A DNA stretch of 64,000 bases, from the NCBI GenBank assembly GCA_900544615.1, contig UQVS01000010.1, forward strand, positions 1 to 64,000, in the 5' to 3' direction. This document shows positions 23,773-31,846 of the stretch, in pieces. The first letter of the stretch is position 1; each line of letters begins with the position of its first letter. A program made the position numbers and the translations under genes. The stretch comes from an uncultured Oscillibacter sp. GTDB lineage: Bacteria > Bacillota > Clostridia > Oscillospirales > Oscillospiraceae. The notes below the pieces were generated by a model that was given only the letters and a program-made list of their open reading frames with translations, was not told the origin of the DNA and did no database searches.

Positions 23773-24711
23773 ATGGAAAAAATTGCTGTTTATGGCTCCG
23801 GCACCATCGGCTCCTGCGAAGCGACCCTCATCATCGGCCACGGGATTCCCTGCACGGTCATCGGCCACTCCGAGCGGGGACTGGAGCGCTGCCGCAAGGC
23901 GGTGGCTCAGAACTGGGACGACCTGATCGCCAATGGCCTTGCCTCTGAGGATAACAAGGCCGCCGCGTTGGAATTGCTGACGGTGACCAACGATCCTGCT
24001 GCGCTGGCGGGCTGCACCTATGTTTTTGAAGCCGTGGCGGAAGGCACGGCGGAAAAGCAGGCGGTGTATGAGGCCATTGCCGAATATGCGGAGCCGGATG
24101 CAGTGGTGGCTTCCTGCTCCTCCTCCATAGATGCGGAAATTTTGGCAGGGCTGTCGCCCAAGCCGGAGAACCTGCTGATCGCCCACCCCTTCCAGCCGGT
24201 GCATATGCTGCCGCTGGTGGAGGTCGTCCGCCACGAAAAGACGGCGCAGTCCGCCATTGACCGGACGCTGGCGCTGCTGGAAACCCTCCACCGTCAGGTG
24301 GTGGTGCTGAACCGCAGCGTGCCGGGCCTTCTGGTGAATCGCTTCGCACAGGCGCTGTTCCGGGAGTCCATCTATCTCATTGAGCAGGGTATTACCACAG
24401 CGGCCGATATCGACCGGGCGGTGAAATATGCCGTGGGGATGCGGTATGCCTCCATCGGCCTGTTGGAATACTACGACGCCGTGGGCTTCCAGCTGGAAAG
24501 CACCATCGCCGGGAATGTGTATCCCGACCTGTGTGATACCAAAGAGCTGCAAAAGACCACGATAGACGGCCTGGCCTCCGGCAGGACCGGTCAGGCGGCC
24601 GGACAGGGGCTGTACGACTGGTCGCAAAAGGATCAGGACGATTTCCGCCTGCGGAAGCAAAGTCCCTACTTTGCCGGCGTCCGGGAGTGGACCATGCCCA
24701 CAACCCATTGA
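23773..24711 (+). CDS. 3-hydroxyacyl-CoA dehydrogenase family protein
   Basis: A 312-residue protein. The N-terminal Rossmann domain starts IAVYGSGTIGSCEA (GxGxxG). SCSSSIDAEILA and the HPFQPVHMLPLVEVV block are typical of 3-hydroxyacyl-CoA dehydrogenases. The C-terminal helical domain has RSVPGLLVNRFAQALFRE and YYDAVGFQLE. Related enzymes include L-carnitine and gulonate dehydrogenases, so a CoA thioester substrate is not certain. ATG 23773 has GGGAGGAG upstream; the earlier ATG-like start at 23755 overlaps the preceding stop region and lacks one. Confidence 0.85.
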   Translation: MEKIAVYGSGTIGSCEATLIIGHGIPCTVIGHSERGLERCRKAVAQNWDDLIANGLASEDNKAAALELLTVTNDPAALAGCTYVFEAVAEGTAEKQAVYEAIAEYAEPDAVVASCSSSIDAEILAGLSPKPENLLIAHPFQPVHMLPLVEVVRHEKTAQSAIDRTLALLETLHRQVVVLNRSVPGLLVNRFAQALFRESIYLIEQGITTAADIDRAVKYAVGMRYASIGLLEYYDAVGFQLESTIAGNVYPDLCDTKELQKTTIDGLASGRTGQAAGQGLYDWSQKDQDDFRLRKQSPYFAGVREWTMPTTH

Positions 24712-24780
24712 TCCGTCGCCCGCCCGCCTTTGTTTACGGATGGTTTACAAATTTTTCATGGGCATTTCAGAAATAAAGGC

Positions 24781-25003
24781 TATACTAAGCCCATCAGTTG
24801 AAGGAGAACAGCCTCAGCTGATCTGAGAGGAAAAGCCATTCTTTCAAAGTTGACCATAGCGGTTCACTGCCCGCCGGGGAAGATGTCCCGAAGCGGCAGA
24901 CCAAAAATTCCGTCTGCCGTCAGGCTGGGCGTGGCGATATGATCCCTTTCTTTTTCTTTCATAAAAACCGGCAAAGAGCGGAGACGTCAGTCTCCGCTTT
25001 TTG
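24781..25003 (+). ncRNA. Possible short non-coding transcript or leader (no family recognised)
   Basis: TATACT (24781-24786) with a poor -35 could start RNA near 24793, and an intrinsic terminator ends it at about 25002, giving roughly 210 nt. Inside are hairpins CGGCAGAC/GTCTGCCG (24894-24901 and 24912-24919) and CGGG/CCCG near 24875-24890. It does not match 6S, SRP, tmRNA, RNase P or a riboswitch I know. A 32-codon minus-strand ORF also crosses it. Low confidence. Confidence 0.25.
24977..25002 (+). terminator. Intrinsic terminator
   Basis: AGCGGAGAC (24977-24985) and GTCTCCGCT (24990-24998) form a perfect 9-bp stem with a GTCA loop, followed by TTTT. Confidence 0.8.
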
Positions 25004-25222
25004 CTGTGTTCAGGCGCTGCGTCAGCCATTCTTTTGACTGCTGGCGCACGAAGAATTCCGCAAATAAAAAATGGCGGCGGGGAAATCTGTCCGACAGGTT
25101 CCGACAAATTCCAGTTCTTTCCATAAATTGTAATCATAACTGTAAACCGGCGCACCGAATTATGGGGAATCCGGGCGCACCGGGCCTTGCACACATTATG
25201 AAAGGAAAGAAGGACGAAAAAA
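25004..25222. other. Upstream region of the SLH surface-protein gene
   Basis: No gene is seen. The region has a near-repeat of GGCGCACCG (about 25149 and 25168) and an AT-rich patch near 25120-25140 that may hold the promoter, but no convincing -35/-10 pair was found. A good AAGGAAAGAAGGA ribosome binding site precedes ATG 25223. Confidence 0.4.
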
Positions 25223-26083
25223 ATGAGGAAACGACTGACCTCCTGCCTGCTGTCGCTTGTGCTGATATGCAGTCTGCTTCCTGCCAATGTGCTGGCTGAA
25301 GAGCTGCGGGATGAACCGATTCCGACGGCGGAGGAGGTACTGCCGGAGACTGAGGAGCCGAAAGCACCCATGAAAACGGAAGAATCGGAAACACCGGCAG
25401 AGCCAGAAACGCCGCTTTCTGCGTCTGCGGTGCAGGACAGCGGGGAGGGAACGCTCGCCGAGGAAGAGCCTGACCCCGAAGTTTTTGCGGCTGAGATCGT
25501 CAGGGAGGGGGAGGAGACACAGCAATTCCAGACCCTGAGAGAAGCTGTGACGGCAGCGCAGACAGGCGATACGATCCGTCTGCTGGACGACTGTGAGGAA
25601 ACGGTTCAGATCTCAATGAACAGCAAGAAAAATACCCCGACCCAGCTGACCTTTGACCTGAACGACGGCAAGGGGGAAAAGCGGTGCATTGTCGGAATAC
25701 AGGCGAACAGCGCCACCGATCGGTGTACGCTGACGGTAAAGAACGGTACGCTGAAAAACGGCGCTGCCGGAAAGGGGTCTTCCGGTGGGGCAATCTCATG
25801 GCCCTGTGACCTGAAAATTGAGGATTGCACGATCGAAAAGAATGCAGATAAGGCCATTGCGGTTTCCTTCCACGGAGGGAATGGGAGTGTCAGGATTTCC
25901 GGGACAGACTTTATCGGTAATCATGAAGAAAGACCGGCGGGCAGCGGCGGCGCTGTCAGCATCGCAATGGACGGCACAGCTGAGATCAGTGATTGTACCT
26001 TTACGGACAATTCAGCCGGTTCCATGGGCGGCGCCATTTACTGTGACCATGAGGAACTGAACATCACAGACTTGCACCTTTGA
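25223..26083 (+). CDS. SLH surface protein, 5' part (signal peptide and beta-helix), cut by a frameshift
   Basis: 286 residues. A signal peptide (hydrophobic CLLSLVLICSLLPANVLA) is followed by an acidic, Pro/Glu-rich linker. A right-handed beta-helix of polymorphic-membrane-protein type follows, with repeated GGAI-like turns (SSGGAISW, GSGGAVSI, MGGAIYCD) and DCTF-type strands. The frame ends in TGA 26081-26083 right after NITDLHL. Deleting one T at 26072/26073 turns GACTTGCACC into GACTGCACC (DCT). The frame then runs straight into the 26121-28862 ORF and preserves the repeat consensus DCTFEKNKAACGGAV. The intact gene would encode about 1212 residues. Confidence 0.85.
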   Translation: MRKRLTSCLLSLVLICSLLPANVLAEELRDEPIPTAEEVLPETEEPKAPMKTEESETPAEPETPLSASAVQDSGEGTLAEEEPDPEVFAAEIVREGEETQQFQTLREAVTAAQTGDTIRLLDDCEETVQISMNSKKNTPTQLTFDLNDGKGEKRCIVGIQANSATDRCTLTVKNGTLKNGAAGKGSSGGAISWPCDLKIEDCTIEKNADKAIAVSFHGGNGSVRISGTDFIGNHEERPAGSGGAVSIAMDGTAEISDCTFTDNSAGSMGGAIYCDHEELNITDLHL

Positions 26084-26120
26084 AAAGAATAAAGCAGCCT
26101 GTGGCGGTGCGGTTGCCTGT

Positions 26121-28862
26121 ATGGGAACCCAGATTACTCTGGAAGGCGATTCTGCCGCTATGAAGGAAAATACCGCATCGGTGATGGGCGGCGCCATTCA
26201 TATTCAGGGGCAGAGCATTTTGAACATCGGGGACGCCATGCTGGCAGACAACGAAGCGGCCTGGGGCGGCGCAATTTCCGCATATGCTTCGGAAGTGAAC
26301 ATTCACGGAACCCTTGAAGGCAATACGGCTGCCAGACTGGGAGGCGGCTGCTATAATTCCGCGTCGATGCTGAACCTCAATGGGGCTGTGATCTGCAATA
26401 ACCGCGCTGGAACCGCAGGCGACGATATCTTCAATGCGGACGCGGCAGCAAAGCTGTCCCTTGGCGGAACCGGCAAGCAGACGCTGGATGACTGCGGCGA
26501 TCAGATCGACGGCTGGTATGAGGATGGAATGCCGGGAACGGCGGAAAACGATGACGGCACCACTTCTACCGTGTATGGCCCACGGTGGGACGCCCACAGT
26601 GAACAGAACCATGTCAAAGCCTGCCCCGCAGGTACGGTGGAGGGCGCGTTGGCCGTCAAGGCGGCCCACAAGGTCATTGTTCCTATGGAACCGGACGAAC
26701 CGGACGCGCCGTTCCACTCCAAGTCCAAGGCGGCCACCAACCTGAACAGCCGCTACCAGTCCGACGTGACTCTCTCCCTGCCTGCACAGCAGGAGACGCT
26801 GATCTCCGACGTTGTGTTCGTACTGGATAAATCCACCAGCCCGGAAAAGGAATCGGCGCTTCGGATGCTGGAAACGCTTCGGGAACAGGTCGGTGCGGAC
26901 GCGAAGGTGCGGGTAGGCGTTGTGACCTTCAACACCACCGCGGCGAAAAACGGCTTCTTTGACCTGTCAACGGAGCTGGACAAGATCCAGACGGCATTTG
27001 ACGCGCCGCAGGTTTCCGGCACCAATCTGCACGCGGGAATTCTGGCGGGCGCTTCCATGCTGGATGCGGATACGGCTGTGCAGGACGATCACCGCAAGTA
27101 TTTGATCGTCATCAGCGACGGAATTACCTATATGTACGATGAGGACGCAAAGATCGTCCCCTATTACTGGATGAACGACGGTTCGCCGTACTTCTCCAAA
27201 GATCCCTACAGCTGGGACTTCAAATATGGCCAGGGAACCACCTTCACAGCGGAGCAGTGGGATGCGTGGGTGGAGACAACGGCGGAAACGCTGGAGCGGG
27301 AAACCATTGCCCCGGCCCTTTATGAGAACCGGGATACGCTGACCGCAGAAGACGGTGTGGAGGTAACGGAGAATCTGGCATATACGACCAGCGTTGACCG
27401 CGGACTGTATTATGCGTATCAGGCCTATCGGGCGGCGGCGCAGAGGTACCGCTGCTATGCCGTGGCAGCCGGCACGGGCAAGGTAAACACTTACCCCTTC
27501 GGCCCTTCTTTCATGGAGTATCTGGCTGGCGGTGAGGAGGTTTCCTTTGATACCATCCGGAATGAGATCGTCTATCTTCTTGGTGCCGGTTCCTGTGTTG
27601 TGGACGAGATCGGCAGCGGAACGGACAACAAGGGCAACGCCTATCACTTTGACTTTGTGGATGATGCGGCCAATCTGGCTCTGACAGTGGGGGGCCGGAC
27701 GTACACGGTGACAAAGGCGGAGCAGGTGGAAAGCGGTGCGGTTTCCACCTACTGGTTCGGCCAGCCTGTGGAAAATGGGCAGAGCGGGGCCGACTATCCC
27801 TTTGTCCTCCACTATTACAAGGACGGCACGACGCTGCGTGGAGAACGCTATGACGAGTGCTTTGTCTGGGAGTTTCATGCGCCGGTGACGCAGTTCCAGC
27901 GGGTGGAGCTGACCTACACCGTCCGGCTGGCCGACCCTCAGACTGCTGCCGGTACCTACGGCGCATATGATGGCACCGGTGAAAGCGGAGCATCCGCTCT
28001 GTTCACCAACAACAGCGCGGTGCTGTATTCCGTGGATTCCACCGGCGTCAGCGGCCAGCCTGAACGCTTCCACAGGCCCACGGTCTCCTATACCGTCAGC
28101 GGCAGCTCCGGCGGTGGCGGCGGCAGCGGAAAGCTGAATACCGAGGAACATTACTCCTATATCATCGGCTACAAGGACGGCCTCCTGCGGCCTTACGGCG
28201 AGATCAGCCGCGGCGAGGTTGCGGCCATCTTCTTCCGGATGCTGACGGATAAGACCCGGAATGAATACTGGAGCCAGACCAATTCCTTTACGGATGTGGC
28301 GGCGGAGAAATGGTGCAACAATGCCATTTCCACCCTTTTCAGCATGGGGATCATCGACGGTTACGGCGACGGGGCTTTCCGGCCTGACGGCCCCATCACC
28401 CGCGCGGCCTTCACCAAAATGGCGGTAAATTTCTTCGACTATCATGTGAAGGATTATGACGGCAGGTTCACGGATGTGGAGGGCGATGCCTGGTATGCCG
28501 GGTATATTCAGGCGGCAGCGGAGCTGAAGCTGATTGAGGGCTTTGACGACGGCACCTTCCGCCCAGACGACTACATTACCCGCGCACAGGCCTGCGCCAT
28601 CATCAATCGGACGCTGGGGCGTGTCCCGGATGCGGATCGCATGAGCATCCGGCCGCTGGTGACGTGGCCGGACTGCGATGAGGACGCATGGTACTACGCG
28701 GACATGATGGAAGCCACCAACAGCCATGATTACCAGTGGATCACCGTGGGCGGGGAAAAGACCGAAAAGTGGACGGAGAAGCTGCCCCAGCGGGACTGGG
28801 CTGCTCTGGAACACACATGGTCTACTGCCAACTCCGCCAAGGGCGGCGAAGTGGTGGGCTGA
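26121..28862 (+). CDS. SLH surface protein, 3' part (beta-helix end, vWA domain, three SLH domains)
   Basis: 913 residues in the open frame from ATG 26121, which lacks a ribosome binding site and so is unlikely to be a true start. Order: the last beta-helix coils (VMGGAIHI, AWGGAISAY), then a von Willebrand factor A domain with MIDAS residues in VFVLDKSTS, SGTNLHAG and VISDGITY. A beta-rich segment and a Gly-rich linker (SGSSGGGGGSG) follow. Three SLH domains complete it (YIIGYKDGLLRPYGEISRGE, MGIIDGYGDGAFRPDGPITR, LKLIEGFDDGTFRPDDYITR). SLH domains dock to secondary cell-wall polymer, so the protein would be displayed on the surface. See the 5' part for the frameshift. Confidence 0.88.
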   Translation: MGTQITLEGDSAAMKENTASVMGGAIHIQGQSILNIGDAMLADNEAAWGGAISAYASEVNIHGTLEGNTAARLGGGCYNSASMLNLNGAVICNNRAGTAGDDIFNADAAAKLSLGGTGKQTLDDCGDQIDGWYEDGMPGTAENDDGTTSTVYGPRWDAHSEQNHVKACPAGTVEGALAVKAAHKVIVPMEPDEPDAPFHSKSKAATNLNSRYQSDVTLSLPAQQETLISDVVFVLDKSTSPEKESALRMLETLREQVGADAKVRVGVVTFNTTAAKNGFFDLSTELDKIQTAFDAPQVSGTNLHAGILAGASMLDADTAVQDDHRKYLIVISDGITYMYDEDAKIVPYYWMNDGSPYFSKDPYSWDFKYGQGTTFTAEQWDAWVETTAETLERETIAPALYENRDTLTAEDGVEVTENLAYTTSVDRGLYYAYQAYRAAAQRYRCYAVAAGTGKVNTYPFGPSFMEYLAGGEEVSFDTIRNEIVYLLGAGSCVVDEIGSGTDNKGNAYHFDFVDDAANLALTVGGRTYTVTKAEQVESGAVSTYWFGQPVENGQSGADYPFVLHYYKDGTTLRGERYDECFVWEFHAPVTQFQRVELTYTVRLADPQTAAGTYGAYDGTGESGASALFTNNSAVLYSVDSTGVSGQPERFHRPTVSYTVSGSSGGGGGSGKLNTEEHYSYIIGYKDGLLRPYGEISRGEVAAIFFRMLTDKTRNEYWSQTNSFTDVAAEKWCNNAISTLFSMGIIDGYGDGAFRPDGPITRAAFTKMAVNFFDYHVKDYDGRFTDVEGDAWYAGYIQAAAELKLIEGFDDGTFRPDDYITRAQACAIINRTLGRVPDADRMSIRPLVTWPDCDEDAWYYADMMEATNSHDYQWITVGGEKTEKWTEKLPQRDWAALEHTWSTANSAKGGEVVG

Positions 28863-28897
28863 GGACTCGGAGGAAGTTCCCCCTTGATTGACCGTCT

Positions 28898-28961
28898 CTG
28901 CTGGCTGCCGGAAAATCCGGCAGCCAGCAGCGTATCGAAAAAGTTTTTTGACACGCTGCTG
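28898..28961 (+). terminator. Overlapping hairpins after the SLH gene
   Basis: Hairpin A is a perfect 14-bp stem (28898-28911 with 28917-28930) around AAAAT. Hairpin B uses its right edge: CAGCAGCGT (28925-28933) with ACGCTGCTG (28953-28961) plus an inner TCGAAAA/TTTTTGA stem. The two share bases, so they compete. Together they probably terminate the SLH transcript, though the T6 run lies inside hairpin B. Confidence 0.5.
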
Positions 28962-29088
28962 CAAGATTTTCTGAACTTGATCAGTTCAAAAAACCTGTGA
29001 TTGAAAGCGAAAGACACCCCTCCTGGGTTTCTTTCGCAGCTATTTTCCTTCCCGTCGCGCAACATTTCCGAGTTGTTTGACCATTTCT

Positions 29089-29117
29089 GAGGGCTGCCGG
29101 AAAATCCGGCAGCCCTC
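29089..29117 (+). repeat. Second copy of the GGCTGCCGG hairpin
   Basis: GAGGGCTGCCGG (29089-29100), loop AAAAT, CCGGCAGCCCTC (29106-29117). Its central 23 bases (29092-29114) are identical to 28903-28925. Between the copies, 28962-29088 holds only a short imperfect hairpin (GCGAAAG/CTTTCGC near 29006-29036) and no gene. Confidence 0.8.
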
Positions 29118-29125
29118 TATTACGC

Positions 29126-29154
29126 TTGCTTTTTGAAAAGGAATATACTATAGT
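29126..29154 (+). promoter_or_regulatory. Promoter of the folT leader
   Basis: TTGCTT (29126-29131), 17 bp, TATAGT (29149-29154). The start would be near 29161, eight bases before the riboswitch P1 stem. Confidence 0.6.
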
Positions 29155-29168
29155 ATAAGGATCATACA

Positions 29169-29279
29169 GGCAGAGTAGAAGCGCGCGTGTTGGCCTACGG
29201 CCCACAGTGCCGACGGAACGGGGAGTTGTCCGCCGGACGAAAGGAGATTACCGCAGTGCGCGCTTCGCATCCCGCTGCC
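29169..29279 (+). promoter_or_regulatory. Tetrahydrofolate (THF) riboswitch
   Basis: P1 is GGCAG (29169-29173) with CTGCC (29275-29279). Directly inside are the conserved GAGTAG (29173-29178) and GCATCC (29268-29273). P2 is AAGCGCGC with GCGCGCTT. This arrangement is that of the folT-type THF riboswitch, and the downstream gene is a folate ECF S component, which is the usual target. The aptamer senses reduced folates and turns off uptake when they are abundant. Confidence 0.85.
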
Positions 29280-29312
29280 GCATACCGGAAGCGGCAGGCG
29301 GAACCTGCCAGA

Positions 29313-29354
29313 CCTCCTCTGTGCGGCGTTACTGCCGCAGAAGGAGGATTTTTT
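29313..29354 (+). terminator. Expression platform of the THF riboswitch: terminator that includes the folT ribosome binding site
   Basis: CCTCCTCTGTGCGGC (29313-29327) pairs with GCCGCAGAAGGAGG (29334-29347), followed by A and T6 that run up to ATG 29355. The right arm contains AGGAGG, the folT ribosome binding site, so the same hairpin can block both elongation and translation. Upstream, GCTGCCG (29274-29280, aptamer P1) can pair with GCGGCAG (29291-29297), offering the alternative fold. Confidence 0.7.
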
Positions 29355-29921
29355 ATGGATTCCCATCCCTTTTCCGCCGCCTACTGGCACATGGCCGCCG
29401 GTGAGCTGAAGAACGTCCGCAAGCTGACCTTTGCGGCGCTTTGCATGGCACTTTGCATGGCACTGTCAGCCATTCCCTCCGTCCCCCTGTGGGGCGGGGC
29501 CAAGATCACATGGGGCTTTCTGGCCAGAGCCGTGTGCGCCTGGGTCTGCGGCCCGGTGCTGGGGCTGGTGTTTGGCGCAGCAGAGGACCTTCTGAGCTTT
29601 TTCATCACCGGCGGAGGCGGGTATCCCTTCTTTCCCGGCTATACTTTGACCACCATGCTGGGCGTTTTTTTATACGCTTTGTTTTTTTACAAGTCGAAGA
29701 TTACACTTCGTAATGTTTTTTTGGCGAAATTGCTGACCAATCTTGAAAATGTGCTGCTGGGGGCGCTGTGGATGGCGATCCTCAGCGGTAAGGCATGGTA
29801 TATCACGGCCAGCGGCAGCGTCATCAAAAATCTGGTCTGCCTGCCGTTTCAGACGGTGCTGCTGCTGCTGCTCATGACCGCCCTGCGCCCGGCTTTGAAG
29901 AAAATGCGCCTGGTGGAATGA
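29355..29921 (+). CDS. folT: Folate ECF transporter S component FolT
   Basis: A 188-residue membrane protein with about six hydrophobic segments. It is the substrate-binding S subunit that pairs with a shared EcfA-EcfA'-EcfT module, not encoded here, to import folates. The N-terminal KLTFAALCMALCMAL with small residues is the helix-1 motif that contacts EcfT. The THF riboswitch directly upstream supports folate as substrate. The start ATG 29355 follows AAGGAGG; an upstream ORF extension would overlap the riboswitch. Confidence 0.9.
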   Translation: MDSHPFSAAYWHMAAGELKNVRKLTFAALCMALCMALSAIPSVPLWGGAKITWGFLARAVCAWVCGPVLGLVFGAAEDLLSFFITGGGGYPFFPGYTLTTMLGVFLYALFFYKSKITLRNVFLAKLLTNLENVLLGALWMAILSGKAWYITASGSVIKNLVCLPFQTVLLLLLMTALRPALKKMRLVE

Positions 29922-29964
29922 CCGGCAGGCCGATTTGCCTGCATCGTAAATGCACAGGAAAAAC

Positions 29965-29994
29965 GAGCCTCCGCTTTTTTGAGCGGAGGCTCTT
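29965..29994 (+). terminator. Terminator of folT
   Basis: GAGCCTCCGCT (29965-29975) pairs with AGCGGAGGCTC (29982-29992) around a T6G loop, followed by TT. The remaining 29995-30112 shows no gene. Confidence 0.7.
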
Positions 29995-30112
29995 GCTGTA
30001 TGGATGCGCGGAGCGGATGCGAAGGGCAAGCGGGGGAGGGCAACTTCTGCCTCCGGGAACAGAAGTTTACCATTTGCTTTCCCTTTGTTCACAAATTGTT
30101 TACCTGCCCCCA

Positions 30113-30141
30113 TTGACTTTACCTGACAGGGGTGGTAAACT
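30113..30141 (+). promoter_or_regulatory. Sigma-A promoter of the heat-shock operon
   Basis: TTGACT (30113-30118), 17 bp, TAAACT (30136-30141). The CIRCE operator begins 4 bases downstream, so HrcA bound there would block initiation. Confidence 0.8.
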
Positions 30142-30145
30142 GCGC

Positions 30146-30172
30146 TTAGCACTCAGGAAGAAGGAGTGCTAA
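30146..30172 (+). promoter_or_regulatory. CIRCE operator (HrcA binding site)
   Basis: TTAGCACTC (30146-30154), nine bases, GAGTGCTAA (30164-30172): a perfect match to the CIRCE inverted repeat. It controls hrcA-grpE-pspC-dnaK-dnaJ. Confidence 0.97.
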
Positions 30173-30192
30173 AACGATTTGAGGTGCTTTTT

Positions 30193-31248
30193 GTGGACTT
30201 GACTGACCGGAAAAAGCAAATACTGAAAGTGGTCGTGGAGGATTACATCCGCACCGCCGAGCCGGTTGGCTCCAAGGCCATCGCTTCGGAAATGGGCGGC
30301 AGCGTTTCCTCCGCCACCATCCGCAACGAGCTTGCGGATCTGGTGGAGCTGGGCTATCTGGAGCAGCCCCACACCTCCGCGGGACGGATCCCCTCCCCCA
30401 AGGGCTACCGGCTGTACGTCAACGAGCTGATGGAACGCCAGCGGCTCTCCATTGCGGAGACGGAGAAAATCAACCAGTCCCTTCAGATCAAGATGGAGGA
30501 GCTTGACCGGGTCATCTCTCAGGCGGGCAGGGCCGTCAGCAGCTTTGTGAATTATCCAGCCTATGTGGCCACCGCCGGAAAGGGCAGCGTTACCGCCAGC
30601 CGCTTCGAGCTGCTGCCGGTGGATGAAAAGAGCTGCATCGTGGTCATGATGATGGGCGACAACCGGGTAAAATCCCAGCTGCTGCGGATGCAGCTGAAGG
30701 TGGACCGGGATCAGATGGCCGCGCTGGTGGAGCTTTTGAACCGGCACTTTACCGGCATCTCCACAAAGGAGATGAACCAGAAGCTGATGGCCGTTTCACA
30801 GGGCATTACCCCCCAGCTGTTCCTGCTGCTGAGCCAGACGGTGAATTACGCCGTGGATGTTCTGGAGGAATCCAACCACCGGGAGTTCATCACGGCAGGA
30901 GCCAACCAGCTTTTAAAGCTGCCGGAGTTCCGGGACGCGGATAAGGCCCATGAGCTGATGAGCTTTCTGGCGGACGACAAGGAGAAGCTGCCGGTGCCGG
31001 ATGAAGGGCCGATGAAAATCCTGATCGGGCCGGAAAACGTCAGCGACGCGCTGAAGGACACCAGCGTGGTGGTGGCCAGCTATGATATCGGCGACGATAT
31101 GCGGGGTCTCATCGGCGTGGTGGGCCCCACCCGGATGGATTACGCCGCAGTGGCCGCCAGATTGACCGGCTTTGCCGACGGGCTGACAAAGCTCTTCGGC
31201 AAGCAGGAAAAACAGGAATTACCCCCGAAGGAGGATGCAGATACATGA
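30193..31248 (+). CDS. hrcA: Heat-inducible transcription repressor HrcA
   Basis: A 351-residue repressor of class I heat-shock genes that binds CIRCE and needs GroEL for activity. The N-terminal winged helix reads LTDRKKQILKVVVEDYI and EPVGSKAIA, with SSATIRNELADLVELGYLEQPHTSAGRIPS, the hallmark block. GTG 30193 is the start, with GAGGTG upstream. A start at TTG 30166 would lie inside CIRCE. Its 3' end overlaps grpE by four bases. CIRCE placed over the start region gives autoregulation. Confidence 0.97.
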   Translation: MDLTDRKKQILKVVVEDYIRTAEPVGSKAIASEMGGSVSSATIRNELADLVELGYLEQPHTSAGRIPSPKGYRLYVNELMERQRLSIAETEKINQSLQIKMEELDRVISQAGRAVSSFVNYPAYVATAGKGSVTASRFELLPVDEKSCIVVMMMGDNRVKSQLLRMQLKVDRDQMAALVELLNRHFTGISTKEMNQKLMAVSQGITPQLFLLLSQTVNYAVDVLEESNHREFITAGANQLLKLPEFRDADKAHELMSFLADDKEKLPVPDEGPMKILIGPENVSDALKDTSVVVASYDIGDDMRGLIGVVGPTRMDYAAVAARLTGFADGLTKLFGKQEKQELPPKEDADT

Positions 31249-31835
31249 GCGAAGAAACGAAAGAGCCTGTGGAGGAGACCCCGGAGACGCCGGAAGCCCG
31301 GCAGGAACCGGCTCCTGAGAATCAGGAAGCAGAAAAGAAGCCCAGAAAGAAAGAGAAAAAGGAAAAGGGCATTACCTTTACGCGGGAACAGGTGGAAAAG
31401 ATGGAGCTGGCTGCCAAGCAGCTGGAATCCGTGAAGGATCAGTTCACCCGCCTGACTGCCGAGTATGACAATTACCGCAAGCGCACCACCAGGGAAAAGG
31501 ACAGCATCTATCAGGACGCCAAGGGCGACACCATCAAGGCGTTTCTGGCGGTGTATGACAATCTGGAACGGGCCGCTGCCGCAGAGGGCGGCGAGGACAG
31601 CCCCCACAAGAAGGGACTGGAGATGATCTTCCAGCAGTTCAAGGAGCTGCTTGCCAAGGAAGGCGTCAAGGAGATCGAGGCCAAGGGCAAGGATTTTGAC
31701 CCGGAGACCATGAACGCCGTGATGCACATCGAGGATGAGAGCTTCGGTGAAAACGAGGTGTCTCAGGTGTTTCAGGCAGGCTTTGAGCTGAATGGCAAGG
31801 TCCTGCGCCACGCCATCGTACAGGTGGCCAACTAA
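31245..31835 (+). CDS. grpE: Nucleotide exchange factor GrpE
   Basis: A 196-residue DnaK cochaperone. A charged, disordered N-terminus (Pro/Glu/Lys-rich, to about residue 45) is followed by a long coiled coil. The conserved block is TAEYDNYRKRTTREK, followed by DNLERA and the C-terminal beta domain (FDPETMNAVMHIEDES ... QAGFELNGKVLRHAIVQVA). It is translationally coupled to hrcA. Confidence 0.97.
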   Translation: MSEETKEPVEETPETPEARQEPAPENQEAEKKPRKKEKKEKGITFTREQVEKMELAAKQLESVKDQFTRLTAEYDNYRKRTTREKDSIYQDAKGDTIKAFLAVYDNLERAAAAEGGEDSPHKKGLEMIFQQFKELLAKEGVKEIEAKGKDFDPETMNAVMHIEDESFGENEVSQVFQAGFELNGKVLRHAIVQVAN

Positions 31836-31846
31836 AGGAGATTTGT

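Noticed and set aside
24853..24951. 32-codon minus-strand ORF (MKEKERDHIATPSL...)
   Set aside because: Its composition is protein-like, but it has no ribosome binding site or promoter on that strand and no recognised relative; kept only as an alternative to the RNA candidate.
28898..29117. CRISPR or IS-end interpretation of the repeated hairpins
   Set aside because: Only two copies, each a palindrome, with no spacer regularity, no cas genes and no transposase nearby.
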